64,000 nt of DNA from Desulfonema magnum (GTDB lineage Bacteria > Desulfobacterota > Desulfobacteria > Desulfobacterales > 4be13), in contig NZ_CP061800.1 of assembly GCF_017377395.1 (NCBI RefSeq), positions 6,345,633-6,409,632 of the forward strand, in the 5' to 3' direction. Made by a program: the position numbers and the translations under genes. Of this stretch, positions 35,090 to 44,450 are shown in pieces (within the stretch, counting starts at the first letter, position 1; each line of letters starts with the position of its first letter). The notes beneath the pieces are model-generated. The model was not told the origin of the DNA and did not search any database. It saw nothing but the letters and a program-made list of their open reading frames with translations.

Positions 35090-36418
35090 ATGACAACGAA
35101 AACCGCTGAGGAACATTTTACCGAAGAAATGCTTCGTGCCGCCGAGGAGTTCGGAAAAATACTCCGCCCGTATTTCCGCCGGATGCCTGATGAGGATATG
35201 GAAACCCTTCTTCTCATCAGCATGGCGGTATTTCTCGGAGCGGACAATGTTTACCAGGTTATGCAGGTGCTCGGACTCCCGAAAACCGCCACCTATGACC
35301 GTGTTAAAAACGTCAGTGTTTACTGCTGGCGTAAGTTCCTGCAGAATCACCTTTACAGCATCGCTGTTCCTCTCCTGCGGGAGAGGCTCACCATGAGCGA
35401 TGCCACAAAAAGCCGGGACGGACTGATTATGGCAGTCGATGACTCCGTGATTGCCCGTATTGCCACGGAACTCGGCTATGTATGGAAATGGTGGAGCGGC
35501 CAGCTTAAACGCGTGGCGAACGGGCAGAACGTGATCGCTCTGATTCTGGTAATCGGCGACATTATTCTCCCTCTCGACGTGCGGATAGTCTCCAAACAGG
35601 GCAGGGGGCTTAAAACCAAGCCTGAGATATATGAGGAGATGCTGAAAGCCGCCGAAGCAAAATTCGAAGCCGCGGGCATTGACATCAGCCGCCTCGGAAC
35701 TACAGGTGATGCGGCATATTTTTCTCAGGATATCGCGGCATTCTGCCGCGGTGAATGTTCGGAAGAAGCCTCGTCCGAATCGGATGCGTCAGCTACAGAC
35801 ACCGGCCTTGCGAACGAAGATGCCGAATCGTCCGATCCCGCACTCTTACTGACTCTTACCGGAATTTTCCGCGGCAAGGACAACTACGTCTTTGAAATTG
35901 ACGGAGAAATCCGGAAGGCCGGCCAGTGGCGGAAAAATTTCAAAGATCGTCTTACTCCCGGATGGGGAACAGACGGACAGCCGGTGTATCGAACCGAAGC
36001 AGTAAGCGAAACCTTCGGCGAGGTTATTCTCGTCTTCTATATTCCGAAGGGGAAACGGGCGGTCAGCTACCTTATTATAGCAGGACGACCTCTGCGTAGC
36101 AGCGAGGCACTGCATGCCTTCGCCTTCCATCATCGCATCGAAGAATTCCGGAAGCTCCTCAAAGACACTCTCGAACTGGGAGCAATGCATCTCCGAGATC
36201 GGAAGGGGGCTCATGCCTGCGTCGGCGTCAAAGTCATCGCATACCTCGTCGTCAATATGATGAAGCAGAATCTGAGGAAGCTCCGACGCTTCCGAAATGT
36301 GACCATTAACAAGTTAGTCAGACTCTGCCCGAAGTTCGTTGACGTCCGAAAAATTTTCAAAGAGCATTTTCAGAGTATTATTCCCAATAATCACACGTTG
36401 GATAAGGCTTTAGCGTGA
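35090..36418 (+). CDS. IS4-like DDE transposase
   Basis: 442 aa, ribosome-binding site AAGGAGG. Probable catalytic residues are Asp in IMAVDDSVIARIA, Asp in TTGDAAYF, and Glu in RIEEFRKLLKDTLELGAMHLR, in the spacing of IS4-superfamily enzymes. A Ser/Asp/Glu-rich insert (about residues 222-250) interrupts the domain. Possible element ends are TTGACCTTTC at 34840-34849 and its complement GAAAGGTCAA at 36424-36433; no target duplication was found. The gene is intact. Confidence 0.75.
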   Translation: MTTKTAEEHFTEEMLRAAEEFGKILRPYFRRMPDEDMETLLLISMAVFLGADNVYQVMQVLGLPKTATYDRVKNVSVYCWRKFLQNHLYSIAVPLLRERLTMSDATKSRDGLIMAVDDSVIARIATELGYVWKWWSGQLKRVANGQNVIALILVIGDIILPLDVRIVSKQGRGLKTKPEIYEEMLKAAEAKFEAAGIDISRLGTTGDAAYFSQDIAAFCRGECSEEASSESDASATDTGLANEDAESSDPALLLTLTGIFRGKDNYVFEIDGEIRKAGQWRKNFKDRLTPGWGTDGQPVYRTEAVSETFGEVILVFYIPKGKRAVSYLIIAGRPLRSSEALHAFAFHHRIEEFRKLLKDTLELGAMHLRDRKGAHACVGVKVIAYLVVNMMKQNLRKLRRFRNVTINKLVRLCPKFVDVRKIFKEHFQSIIPNNHTLDKALA

Positions 36419-36458
36419 TTTCAGAAAGGTCAAAAGCAGATATTCTGAGGATTGTATA

Positions 36459-37610
36459 ATGGGTTTATATGTGTTGGTTCTTTGCGGACTGCTGATAGTT
36501 TTGGTATCCGTAATAAAACAATGGAAACTTCTGTTGCTGCTGGTGCTTCTTTTTGCAGCGAGCGCGGCTGTGTTATTATGGTACAGTATGTCAGAAAAGG
36601 GGGGCGGCAGTGGTAATATTCCGGCAGAAAAAGAAATAGAGAGTGTCCATATCCTTTACGGAACTGAAAAAAAAGGACTTTTGAAAGACCCCGAATTTCA
36701 GGAAATTCTGAGAAAAAAACATGGGATTGTGATCAAAGGGACAAAGGCGGACGGATTTGAAATTTCAGAAAGCGATATTCAGGGCATTGACGGGATTTGG
36801 CCATCAACTGATATTGCAGCACTTTTTTTCAAAAAGCAGCACCCGGATGCACAGTACAAAACCGGCAACATTTTTCATACGCCTGTTGTTTTCTATTCCT
36901 GGCCTGAAGTGACCGACACCCTGATCAGACAGGGCATTGTGGAAAAAAGAAAAAATCTGTATGCTGTGACCAACATGAAGAAACTTCTGGAAATGGGGAA
37001 TCGGACCTGGGAATCCCTCAGACTCTCGGGACAGAATGGCCTGATTATTATTCAATCCCCGGATCCGGGTAAAAGTAACGCAGGTTTTCTCATGGCCGGA
37101 CTGACGGCTGCTGTTCTGAACAATGAAAACATCGAAGGTCATTTGTCTGAAATTCAAAAAATTTACAAGCGGATGAAACCGCTCGAGCCCTCGCCTGACA
37201 CGCTTTTTAACAGGTATATTAAGCAGGGGCGCTGGGCATTTCCGCTTATTTCCGCGTGTGAGAATCAGATTATTGAATTCTACCACGCTTTTCCCAACTA
37301 TCAGAATAAGATCAGGACGCAGGTTCGTGTGCTGATTCCTGAACCAACAGTTTTGAGCGAACATCCCTTTCTCGCTTTGACAAAAAAAGGTGAGTCGCTC
37401 CTGACCGCGCTTCAGTCCCCGGATATTCAGAAACTTGCATGGCAACGGTTTGGCTTTCGGTCCGGTGTCGAAGGGATTGACAATGATCCGGGTGAACTGG
37501 AAAAAATTGGCCTGACAGGACAGATTAGGTCCCTTATTTCTCTGCCATCCCCGCAAGTGATGGACGAAATTATAGCCATCTTGGAAAAGAATGACGAAAA
37601 TAAGGAATAG
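36459..37610 (+). CDS. Membrane-anchored solute-binding-like protein
   Basis: 383 aa. Two adjacent N-terminal hydrophobic stretches (5-17 and 23-42) anchor a large outer domain. That domain has the order of a type II periplasmic-binding fold: SVHILYGTEKKGLL, GIDGIWPSTDIAALFF, TPVVFYSWPEVTDTLI, NGLIIIQSPDPGKSNAGFLMAGL. There are no ABC transporter genes next to it. It may bind a ligand for sensing or be a partner of a surface complex. Ribosome-binding site GAGG. Confidence 0.65.
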   Translation: MGLYVLVLCGLLIVLVSVIKQWKLLLLLVLLFAASAAVLLWYSMSEKGGGSGNIPAEKEIESVHILYGTEKKGLLKDPEFQEILRKKHGIVIKGTKADGFEISESDIQGIDGIWPSTDIAALFFKKQHPDAQYKTGNIFHTPVVFYSWPEVTDTLIRQGIVEKRKNLYAVTNMKKLLEMGNRTWESLRLSGQNGLIIIQSPDPGKSNAGFLMAGLTAAVLNNENIEGHLSEIQKIYKRMKPLEPSPDTLFNRYIKQGRWAFPLISACENQIIEFYHAFPNYQNKIRTQVRVLIPEPTVLSEHPFLALTKKGESLLTALQSPDIQKLAWQRFGFRSGVEGIDNDPGELEKIGLTGQIRSLISLPSPQVMDEIIAILEKNDENKE

Positions 37611-37766
37611 TATCTCTGAAATATAACATTACCCGATGTCCGAGGCATACATATTCCGTTTATTCAGTCCTCCTTAAAATTATAAAAATTCTTCAATGTC
37701 AGAATATAATGAAAGGAAGACGTTCATTGATTTATAACCTTAAATAAATTAATACGGAGGTGTAAA

Positions 37767-37979
37767 ATGACAAAAAAAAATTATGAGATTAAAACAGCAT
37801 GTCCCCAATGCGGATGCAGTGCAGTTTCTCATCTTACGGCCGAGGAAATCAGGAAAAAATTCGGCGATGTGCCGAATGTGGAAATGGAATGCGGCGCATG
37901 TATGATGAAATATTCAACGCCTATGGAAACAGCTTGTCCCGAATGGGACAAAGAATGTAAGATGAAAAAGGAGGGATAA
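37767..37979 (+). CDS. Small zinc-ribbon-like protein
   Basis: 70 aa with a strong GGAGG. Cysteines pair as CPQCGC and CGAC, plus later C-x-x-x-WDKEC, suggesting a metal-binding ribbon. It ends 5 bp before the ferritin-like gene, whose ribosome-binding site lies inside its last codons, so the two form an operon. Perhaps an electron-transfer or metal-delivery partner of the diiron protein. Confidence 0.75.
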   Translation: MTKKNYEIKTACPQCGCSAVSHLTAEEIRKKFGDVPNVEMECGACMMKYSTPMETACPEWDKECKMKKEG

Positions 37980-37984
37980 AAAAA

Positions 37985-38464
37985 ATGGCAGCTTACGATT
38001 TTAGTGCAGAAGAAATATTTACAATGGCTGAACAGATTGAGCGAAACGGGGTAAAATTTTATCGGACAGCAGCGGAAAAAGTTGATGACGCGGATTCCAA
38101 AGCGCTTCTCATGAGGCTTGCTGACATGGAAGTTGAACACGAAAAAACATTTACCTCTTTAAAAGCTGATCTGTTGGACAAAGAAAAAACTTCAGCTATT
38201 TTCGATCCCCAAGGCGAGGCAGAACTTTATCTTCAGTCTCTTGCGGACACTCGTGTTTTTTTTAAGAAAGAAGACGATTTCTCATCCATGAAGGAAATTC
38301 TCAAATCAGCAGTGGAAGCAGAAAAAGACTCCATTGTCTTTTACCTGGGAATGAAGGAAGCCATACCGGAGAAACTGGGAAAGAACTTCATAGATGCAAT
38401 AATCAAAGAAGAAATGGGGCATATCAGACTTCTCAACGGGGAACTGATTGCGCTCAAAAAGTAG
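37985..38464 (+). CDS. Ferritin-like diiron protein (rubrerythrin-type, no rubredoxin domain)
   Basis: 159 aa four-helix bundle. Metal-ligand helices: EQIERNGVKFYRTAAEK, LADMEVEHEKTFTSL (E-x-x-H), SAVEAEKDSIVFYLGM, and IIKEEMGHIRLLNGE (E-x-x-H). It lacks the C-terminal rubredoxin domain of classic rubrerythrin; the zinc-ribbon gene just upstream could supply that role. A part in peroxide reduction is expected, as in other anaerobes. Confidence 0.88.
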   Translation: MAAYDFSAEEIFTMAEQIERNGVKFYRTAAEKVDDADSKALLMRLADMEVEHEKTFTSLKADLLDKEKTSAIFDPQGEAELYLQSLADTRVFFKKEDDFSSMKEILKSAVEAEKDSIVFYLGMKEAIPEKLGKNFIDAIIKEEMGHIRLLNGELIALKK

Positions 38465-38635
38465 TTTTAAGTGTTAGGTGTTAAGGTGTTAGGGTGTTAG
38501 GAATGGGTGATATATTTTGTTTTCTTAACACCTAGCACCTAACACCCTAACACTTAACACCTAACACTTAACACCTGACACCTGACACCTGACACCTGAC
38601 ACCTGACACCTGACACCTGACACCTAACACCCCAT
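38465..38635. repeat. Heptamer arrays (CACCTGA, CACCTAA and relatives) between convergent genes
   Basis: GTGTTAGGTGTTAAGGTGTT at the left pairs with CACCTAACACCCTAACACTT units on the right, then at least eight CACCTGA units follow (38572-38628). It lies between the convergent diiron-protein and WD40 genes. The structure could stop transcription both ways. Confidence 0.88.
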
Positions 38636-41206
38636 CTATCTCCTGACCCGAGTCTCACCTGTCAATTTTAATGGAAGTGTTGCCGGATTTGAGGCGATTT
38701 CATTGCGTGAGTTGTATGCTGTAACCCGAATATCGTTTTTACCGGGAAAAAGTGTGACACGCTTTGACACCCGAATGACTGTTTTGGGATTTTTCTTTAC
38801 GATTCTTTTCCCTTTCACATTTTCGGCAACATCCACAGTTACGCCGTTAATTTTCCATTCCAGTTTGCCAATACCGCCCCCCTGGTCAGTCAGTTCGACG
38901 ACCACTTCAACATCCTGCTGTGACAGAGTGTTTTGTATTTCCGGAGAGACAAAAGCCACTTCGGGCGGAGCACCGCCAAAAAGAACTTTCCTGATATCAG
39001 TCCCGGGTGCGGCCTTATAAATACGTCCCTTTGAAGCCCCCCGGAATTTGGCTGAAACCAAATCAGGACGGTAAAACACACTGTAAAACTGATCTATGCC
39101 ATACACATTGTCTCTGATACGGAGATTCAGATACTTGTCTCCGTGAGAGGAGGAATTGTAAAACCCTTCAGGGGTGACAGCAATCCACTCATCGTTTTTA
39201 AAAGCAACAAGCCGGCAGATTTCTCTTGTAGCAGAGATATTCCATAATCGGATGGTCATATCCTTGCTTCCTGACAGGGCGAGTTTGCCGTCCGAACTGA
39301 ACGCCACGGAATTGACACAAAACAGGTGTCCTTTAAAATAACGGAGGTTCCTGCCAGTGGACACGTCCCACAGTCTGAGGGTCTTGTCATTGCTTCCTGA
39401 CAAAGCAAATTTTCCGTCAGGACTGAACGCTACGGAGCAGACACTGTCCGAATGTCCTCTGAAAGCCCGGACTTGTTTGCCAGTTGACACGTCCCACAGT
39501 CTGAGGGTTTTGTCGTTGCTCCCTGACAGGACAAACTTGTCATTCGAACTGAACGCCACGGAACGGACGCTGTCCGAATGTCCTTCAAAAGATCGGATTT
39601 CTTTGCCCGCGGACACGTCCCACAATTTAACCGAGGTGTCAAAGCTTCCTGACAGGGCGAATTTGCCATCTGAACTGAAAGCAACAGCGTTGACCATGTA
39701 CGAATGCCCCCTGAAACACCGAATTTCCCGTCCTGAAGAGATATCCCACAGCTTAAGCGTGCGATCATAACTTCCTGAAAGTGCGAGCTTGCTGTCCGGG
39801 CTGAACGCCACAGACATCACCCTGTCCGAATGTCCCCGGAAAGAGCGGAGTTCTCTGCCAGAGGCCACATCCCACAGTTTAACCGTGGTGTCATGGCTTC
39901 CTGATAACGCAAATCTGCCGTCCGGGCTGAAGGCCACGGAAGTAATCAGATCAGAATGCTTTTTAAAGGATCGAACTTTTCTGCCTGCGGAGATGTCCCA
40001 TAAATTCAGGGTTCTGTCATTATTTCCTGACAGGATGAATTTGCCGTCCGAACTGAATGCCACAGAAGACACAGCACTCGAAGGGCCTTTGAAGGAGCGG
40101 ATTTCTTTGCCTGCGGACACGTCCCACAGTCTGAGGGTGGCGTCATAACCTGCTGATAACACAAGTCTGCCGTTGGGACTGAATGCCACGGATTTGACAA
40201 GAGCGGTGTGCCGATGAAAAGACCGGATTGCCCTGCCGTTGGATATCTTCCACAGTTTAAGTGTATTGTCTGAGCTTCCTGATATTGCAAATTTGCCATC
40301 AGGGCTGAACCCCACAGAAAAAATTGCATCCGAATGTCCTCTGAATGTTCGAATTGCCGAGCCTCTCCTTACGTCCCATAACCTGAGTGTCTTGTCATCA
40401 CTTCCTGATAAGACAAATTTGCCATCAGGACTGAAGGCCACTGAATTGACAGCAAGCCGATGTCCTTTGAATGTTCGGACTGCTTTGCCTGTGGAGATAT
40501 CCCATACCCTGATGGTTCTGTCATGACTTCCTGAAACCGCAAATCTGCCGTCCGAACTGAATGCCACTGAAAATATCCGGTTCGAATGTCCGTTAAAAGA
40601 TCGGATTTCCCTGCCTGTGGACACATCCCATAGTTTTACAGCCCTGTGAGCGCCTCCTGAAAGCACAAAGCGACCATCCGGGCTGAAGGCCACACAAGTG
40701 ACAGAAAATGTGTGTCCTCTGAAATAACGGATTCTTCTGCCTGTGGAGATATCCCACAGCCTGATGCTTTTGTCGTGACTTCCTGACAGCGCAAATTTGC
40801 CATCAGGACTGAAAGCCACACAGGTGACAGCTTTTGAATGTCCTCTGAAAGAGCGGATTTCCCTGCCTGTGGAGACTTCCCATAATTTAAGGGTCATGTC
40901 ATAACTTCCTGACAGTGCAAATCTTCCATCAGGGCTGAAGGCTACAGATGTAACAACATCCGAATGTCCTGACTGAACAAACATCTCAGCTTTTCCATTC
41001 GTCCATGTGGTAATTTCCCACGGAGGAACATGGCCATGCTTTGATTTGTGAGTATCCTGCTGAACCCAGTATTCACCGGAGCAATCTTTCTGAAAAAAAT
41101 TGAAGACACGGGTCAGGGGATTATAACAGCCTGTCAGCCCAAGTATTACGGTAATGATGCACAAGAAAATAAGCACACTCTGTTTTTTTTGAAAGCCCTT
41201 TTTCAT
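38636..41206 (-). CDS. WD40-repeat lipoprotein, 14 blades
   Basis: 856 aa. Lipoprotein signal with lipobox LTGC. From about residue 80 come 14 consecutive 42-residue WD40 repeats of the type GHSDxVxSVAFSPDGKFALS ... LWDVSTGREIRSF, enough for two seven-blade propellers. The repeats are very alike, a sign of recent internal duplication. A C-terminal region of about 190 residues (begins FKNDEWIAVTPEGFYN) is followed by an Ig-like fold (EVVVELTDQGGGIGKLEWKING). Likely a surface or periplasmic binding scaffold. Ribosome-binding site GAGGAG. Confidence 0.93.
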   Translation of the reverse strand: MKKGFQKKQSVLIFLCIITVILGLTGCYNPLTRVFNFFQKDCSGEYWVQQDTHKSKHGHVPPWEITTWTNGKAEMFVQSGHSDVVTSVAFSPDGRFALSGSYDMTLKLWEVSTGREIRSFRGHSKAVTCVAFSPDGKFALSGSHDKSIRLWDISTGRRIRYFRGHTFSVTCVAFSPDGRFVLSGGAHRAVKLWDVSTGREIRSFNGHSNRIFSVAFSSDGRFAVSGSHDRTIRVWDISTGKAVRTFKGHRLAVNSVAFSPDGKFVLSGSDDKTLRLWDVRRGSAIRTFRGHSDAIFSVGFSPDGKFAISGSSDNTLKLWKISNGRAIRSFHRHTALVKSVAFSPNGRLVLSAGYDATLRLWDVSAGKEIRSFKGPSSAVSSVAFSSDGKFILSGNNDRTLNLWDISAGRKVRSFKKHSDLITSVAFSPDGRFALSGSHDTTVKLWDVASGRELRSFRGHSDRVMSVAFSPDSKLALSGSYDRTLKLWDISSGREIRCFRGHSYMVNAVAFSSDGKFALSGSFDTSVKLWDVSAGKEIRSFEGHSDSVRSVAFSSNDKFVLSGSNDKTLRLWDVSTGKQVRAFRGHSDSVCSVAFSPDGKFALSGSNDKTLRLWDVSTGRNLRYFKGHLFCVNSVAFSSDGKLALSGSKDMTIRLWNISATREICRLVAFKNDEWIAVTPEGFYNSSSHGDKYLNLRIRDNVYGIDQFYSVFYRPDLVSAKFRGASKGRIYKAAPGTDIRKVLFGGAPPEVAFVSPEIQNTLSQQDVEVVVELTDQGGGIGKLEWKINGVTVDVAENVKGKRIVKKNPKTVIRVSKRVTLFPGKNDIRVTAYNSRNEIASNPATLPLKLTGETRVRR

Positions 41207-41269
41207 TTCAAATTTCTCCTCATTTTTATTGAAAATTCGTTAATAAGCAATTTTCTTTTATAATCAGCC

Positions 41270-42532
41270 TTATTTCTCCAAGAGTGCTTCTGCATTATTC
41301 ATCTGCTCGCGCTGTAAAAAGAAAAGTCCCAGCAGATTAAACCGGGCTTCCGCATACGAAAGGTTGAATTCACCGAGGCGTGTCAGTGTGATCATACCTG
41401 CCCGATAATGTCCCCTGGCATCTTCATAGTTTTTTTCAGATAATTCGACAGCTTCTCTTTGCAGCCGGATGCGTTGCTCCAGGGATCGGATATTGACACC
41501 GATTTTCTCAACTTCGCCGGCCATGGCCTTTTTGGTTTTACTCACATTTTCCTTTGCTTTCCGCATGTCAGCCTTTGCCGAGGCTGTTCTGGCCCGGACA
41601 AGGCCCCCGTCAATGATGTTCCAGCGGGCCTGAATGCCGATATTCCAGGACTCATCCATATCATCTGGTTCTTCGCCGCCGGATTTACCTGAAGCCATCA
41701 GCAACACCTCCGGCAATTCTTCACCGCGGGCAATTTCATAATTCAGGCGGGCCGCGTCCGCTTGGGTTCCTGCGGATTTTATATCCAGGATATTTTCCGC
41801 GGAGAGCAATGCGTTAAGTTCACTCAGAATGTCTTCAAGATTCGGCGTGTCTTCAAGATTTCCTTCGGGAATAAGAAGCTCCGCATCGCCTGACCTGCCA
41901 ATGGCAAGATTAAAATTAATCAGCGATTCCCGGTATGAGGCTTCGCCGGATTTCAGTTCGTTTTTTGCAAAATTAAGGCTCAGTTTTGCCTGACGGACAT
42001 CTAAGGATGTCACCATGCCTGCTTCTCTGAGATCCTGTGCATCTTCAAGCTCGGTCAGTCTCTGTTCCACCCTGTCTTTCAGAATATCAAGCGCTGCTTT
42101 CTGATAAAGCACGGTGTCAAAAGCCATCCGCACCTGTTTCCTGATGTCTCTTTTGCCGGAAATTTCCAGAAGATCAGCCTGATTGTTAAGATTTTTCTCA
42201 AGGTCCCGGACTTTCCCAATCCGACCCCCTGCATAGAACAGCTTGCTGATTTGAATCTCTGCTGAAATATCCCTGTCAGGAGAAGGAAACATGGGGTTTT
42301 CGGGCGCGTTGTCGCCCATTTCCAGATATCCCGCGTTCCATGTGACCCGGGGTTTGCTAAAAGCAGTGTTTTGTTCTCCGCGGGACCTCAGCGTTTTTGA
42401 GGATTCCATTATCATGCGTATGGCTTCCGAGTCTTTCAGAGCATATTCCACAGCCGCTTCGCGTGTGATGCCAATGGCAAATGTCGGGATCAGATACAAC
42501 AGAATAATAGTCGCAAAAATTTTTTTTATCAT
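41270..42532 (-). CDS. TolC-family outer-membrane efflux protein
   Basis: 420 aa with a signal peptide (IIKKIFATIILLYLIPTFAIG region). Long heptad helices typical of the TolC tunnel (AKLSLNFAKNELKSGEASYRES, AKADMRKAKENVSKTKKAMA) occur in two similar halves. The second half ends YAEARFNLLGLFFLQREQ, as in OEP domains. It would form a trimeric exit duct. The inner-membrane pump and adaptor genes are not adjacent. Separated from the WD40 gene by only 63 bp, same strand. Confidence 0.88.
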   Translation of the reverse strand: MIKKIFATIILLYLIPTFAIGITREAAVEYALKDSEAIRMIMESSKTLRSRGEQNTAFSKPRVTWNAGYLEMGDNAPENPMFPSPDRDISAEIQISKLFYAGGRIGKVRDLEKNLNNQADLLEISGKRDIRKQVRMAFDTVLYQKAALDILKDRVEQRLTELEDAQDLREAGMVTSLDVRQAKLSLNFAKNELKSGEASYRESLINFNLAIGRSGDAELLIPEGNLEDTPNLEDILSELNALLSAENILDIKSAGTQADAARLNYEIARGEELPEVLLMASGKSGGEEPDDMDESWNIGIQARWNIIDGGLVRARTASAKADMRKAKENVSKTKKAMAGEVEKIGVNIRSLEQRIRLQREAVELSEKNYEDARGHYRAGMITLTRLGEFNLSYAEARFNLLGLFFLQREQMNNAEALLEK

Positions 42533-42852
42533 ATTTTCCCCAATTCAGTGATCAGTCGCCAGCTTTCAGTTTTCAGCCGTAGCATGATCCGTTAATTTTT
42601 TTCTGGCTTTTATAAAGAAGCTATGCTATAAAGTATAATTATTATTTGTCAAGTGTTCATTCTCATTTTAGGATGAATTTCTGTAATGGAAGGTTCAGTC
42701 ACAGCTTCTTGTAACATGCTATAATTATTAATACTTAAAAAAACAGATATGAATATCATGTGTTAATTATTTCAGCAAATTATTGGAATGCTTTTCAGAA
42801 TTTAAAGATAGCTTATGACTGACGAATTCTTAATAACCAAAAGTTTTTTTTT
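42533..42852. other. AT-rich intergenic region, no gene
   Basis: 320 bp between the divergent TolC-like gene and the small unknown genes. Contains AGTTTTCAG-type short repeats and several TATAAT-like stretches (for example GCTATAATTATTAATAC near 42718), so promoters are likely but cannot be fixed. Confidence 0.4.
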
Positions 42853-43254
42853 ATGTATAAAGAGAAACTCCCTAAAAATTGCCCTCCAAAAAATGCACAA
42901 GAAAATACAGATGATTTGATTCTGTTTAGAATTTTTAAGGGAGGGCATTTAGAAGAACTAGAATTTAAGCCATATAGCAGAGAATTTCCAGATAACCCGA
43001 AACTCCAAAAGCAGTGTCAAGCGTTTGGTGTATCATTTTTTACAACTTTTGAAAGAGCTTTGGATGTATGCAGAGAATCCTTTGAAAAGAGAAATAAAAA
43101 ATTAGGTAACTTTATAGCAGAGATAAAATTGAAGCCAGGAGTCGGGAAGTATAAAATCACTCCCAAGAGTGGGCATTGCAACGTGTGGTTTTATGATAGC
43201 TTTAACATCCTGAAAGACGTGGAGTTGCTAAACATAAGGGAAATAGAACTATGA
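42853..43254 (+). CDS. Unknown small protein, first of an AT-rich pair
   Basis: 133 aa, function not recognised. It opens KLPKNCPPKNAQENTDDLIL, then FRIFKGGHLEELEF, GVSFFTTFERALDVCRES, and ends with a strand-rich part (KLKPGVGKYKITPKSGHCNVW). No signal peptide or membrane segment. No good ribosome-binding site is seen before ATG 42853. It overlaps the next gene by 4 bp (ATGA), so the two are translated together. AT content is clearly higher than in neighbouring housekeeping genes, consistent with transfer. Confidence 0.65.
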   Translation: MYKEKLPKNCPPKNAQENTDDLILFRIFKGGHLEELEFKPYSREFPDNPKLQKQCQAFGVSFFTTFERALDVCRESFEKRNKKLGNFIAEIKLKPGVGKYKITPKSGHCNVWFYDSFNILKDVELLNIREIEL

Positions 43255-43796
43255 TAGAAGCAAAATATAAAATCCAGATAAATCTGTTTGAAGATACAGA
43301 GGTCATTGAAATTCTTGACTTTGAAGAACTTCCGATTTTATATGTTGAAACTGATACTTCGGCTTCGTTATATCTGAGTTATTTGGATAAATTCATTGAT
43401 GAAGATATTGAGCAAAGACTTGTAATAAAAATCAGTGAGGATAGACTGAGAAAAATCAGAGAGGGGCTGCTTTCCGTAAGATCTGCTTTTGAATCACCGG
43501 AAACCAAATTCATTTTTATGATTCATCTGAATCAGAAAAACGGAAAAGTGGAGAATATTTATTTATTACCAAACGAAGTATTCCAAAAATATAATACAAT
43601 AGATGAAAATTATTATTTATCTTATGAAGAAGATGAAGATGATGAATGCGGGCAAGATGAAAATATCAATATCCCAGGATTCTTTTCTGATGTTGATATT
43701 GAATCGCTATTTGATTCCAATAAAAAAAATTATCCCACTATTAAAGCCCCTTATTATTACGGAGTTGGCGGTGTCTCAAATTATGGAGGCGTATGA
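43251..43796 (+). CDS. Unknown protein, second of the AT-rich pair
   Basis: 181 aa. N-terminus YKIQINLFEDTEVIEILDFEELP, then YVETDTSASLYLSYLDKFID, an acidic stretch EEDEDDECGQDE, and a Tyr/Gly-rich end (YYYGVGGVSNYGGV). No catalytic motif recognised. The pairing with the upstream gene suggests a toxin/immunity or defence-type couple, but this rests only on size, overlap and composition. Confidence 0.6.
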   Translation: MIEAKYKIQINLFEDTEVIEILDFEELPILYVETDTSASLYLSYLDKFIDEDIEQRLVIKISEDRLRKIREGLLSVRSAFESPETKFIFMIHLNQKNGKVENIYLLPNEVFQKYNTIDENYYLSYEEDEDDECGQDENINIPGFFSDVDIESLFDSNKKNYPTIKAPYYYGVGGVSNYGGV

Positions 43797-43899
43797 GCCT
43801 TATACAAAATTGTTGCAAACCTTATGGCCGGAGATCATACGCTCCGGGGCTTATAAATCTTTTTAATTTTTGTTTGCTTACCGAGAATAGAGGAACAAT

Positions 43900-44304
43900 A
43901 TGTCCGATAGAGAACACACCGATGAGATGATTAAAAGAAGACTGTCTGCATTTATAGCCGAACAGAAAAAGCTAGCCGAACCTGTTTCGGAAGATAAGCG
44001 AAAGAAAATAGCCGAAAAACTGAATACGGTATATGATGTCTTTCTTGAGAATTACGAATTTAAAGAAGGGCAGCTTGTAGAATGGAAACAAGGGGTAAAG
44101 AACAGAGTTCGCCCGCGTCTGAGAGAGCCTGCAGTTATCATAAAATTGTTGGAAACACCTGAATTTGACACTGAAAAAGATGCTGGTACTCCATACTTTA
44201 AAGAGCCTTTGGATATGATTATCGGTGTTTTAGAGGAGGATGAAGACAATCTTCTTTTTTTCCATGTAGATAAAAGAAGATTCAAACCTTTTGATGGTGA
44301 GTAA
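43900..44304 (+). CDS. Unknown small cytosolic protein
   Basis: 134 aa, ribosome-binding site AGAGGA. Charged N-terminal helices (DEMIKRRLSAFIAEQKKL), a part EGQLVEWKQGVKNRVRPRLREPAVIIKLLE, and an acidic EEDEDNLLFFHVDKRRFKPFD at the end. WKxG..R.R and VDxRRF segments are strand-like, as in a small barrel. No family recognised. Followed by a hairpin terminator. Confidence 0.6.
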   Translation: MSDREHTDEMIKRRLSAFIAEQKKLAEPVSEDKRKKIAEKLNTVYDVFLENYEFKEGQLVEWKQGVKNRVRPRLREPAVIIKLLETPEFDTEKDAGTPYFKEPLDMIIGVLEEDEDNLLFFHVDKRRFKPFDGE

Positions 44305-44324
44305 AATTTTCAGTTGAAATAAGT

Positions 44325-44397
44325 AAAAAAAGTACAGGGAAAGAGTATAAGAAGGGAAATTTTTTTCTTTTCTTATCCGGTTTCCCTGTACTTTTTG
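44325..44397 (+). terminator. Long hairpin between the unknown gene and lysK
   Basis: AAAAAAGTACAGGGAAA pairs with TTTCCCTGTACTTTTT across a loop that itself can pair (ATAAGAAGGGAAA with CTTTTCTTAT). The trailing T-run makes it a plausible terminator in either direction. Confidence 0.7.
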
Positions 44398-44450
44398 ATT
44401 TTCTATATAATAAAAAATGATACAGATAACTCGTGTCAAAGGAGAAGAAA

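Noticed and set aside
34840..36433. Defined IS ends (TTGACCTTTC) for the IS4-like transposase
   Set aside because: Only a 10-bp match with no flank duplication; kept as a possibility in the gene note but not called as an element.
38465..38635. Telomere-like repeats
   Set aside because: CACCTAA/CACCTGA resemble telomeric units, but the tract is internal, between convergent genes, and is one of many heptamer arrays of different sequence.
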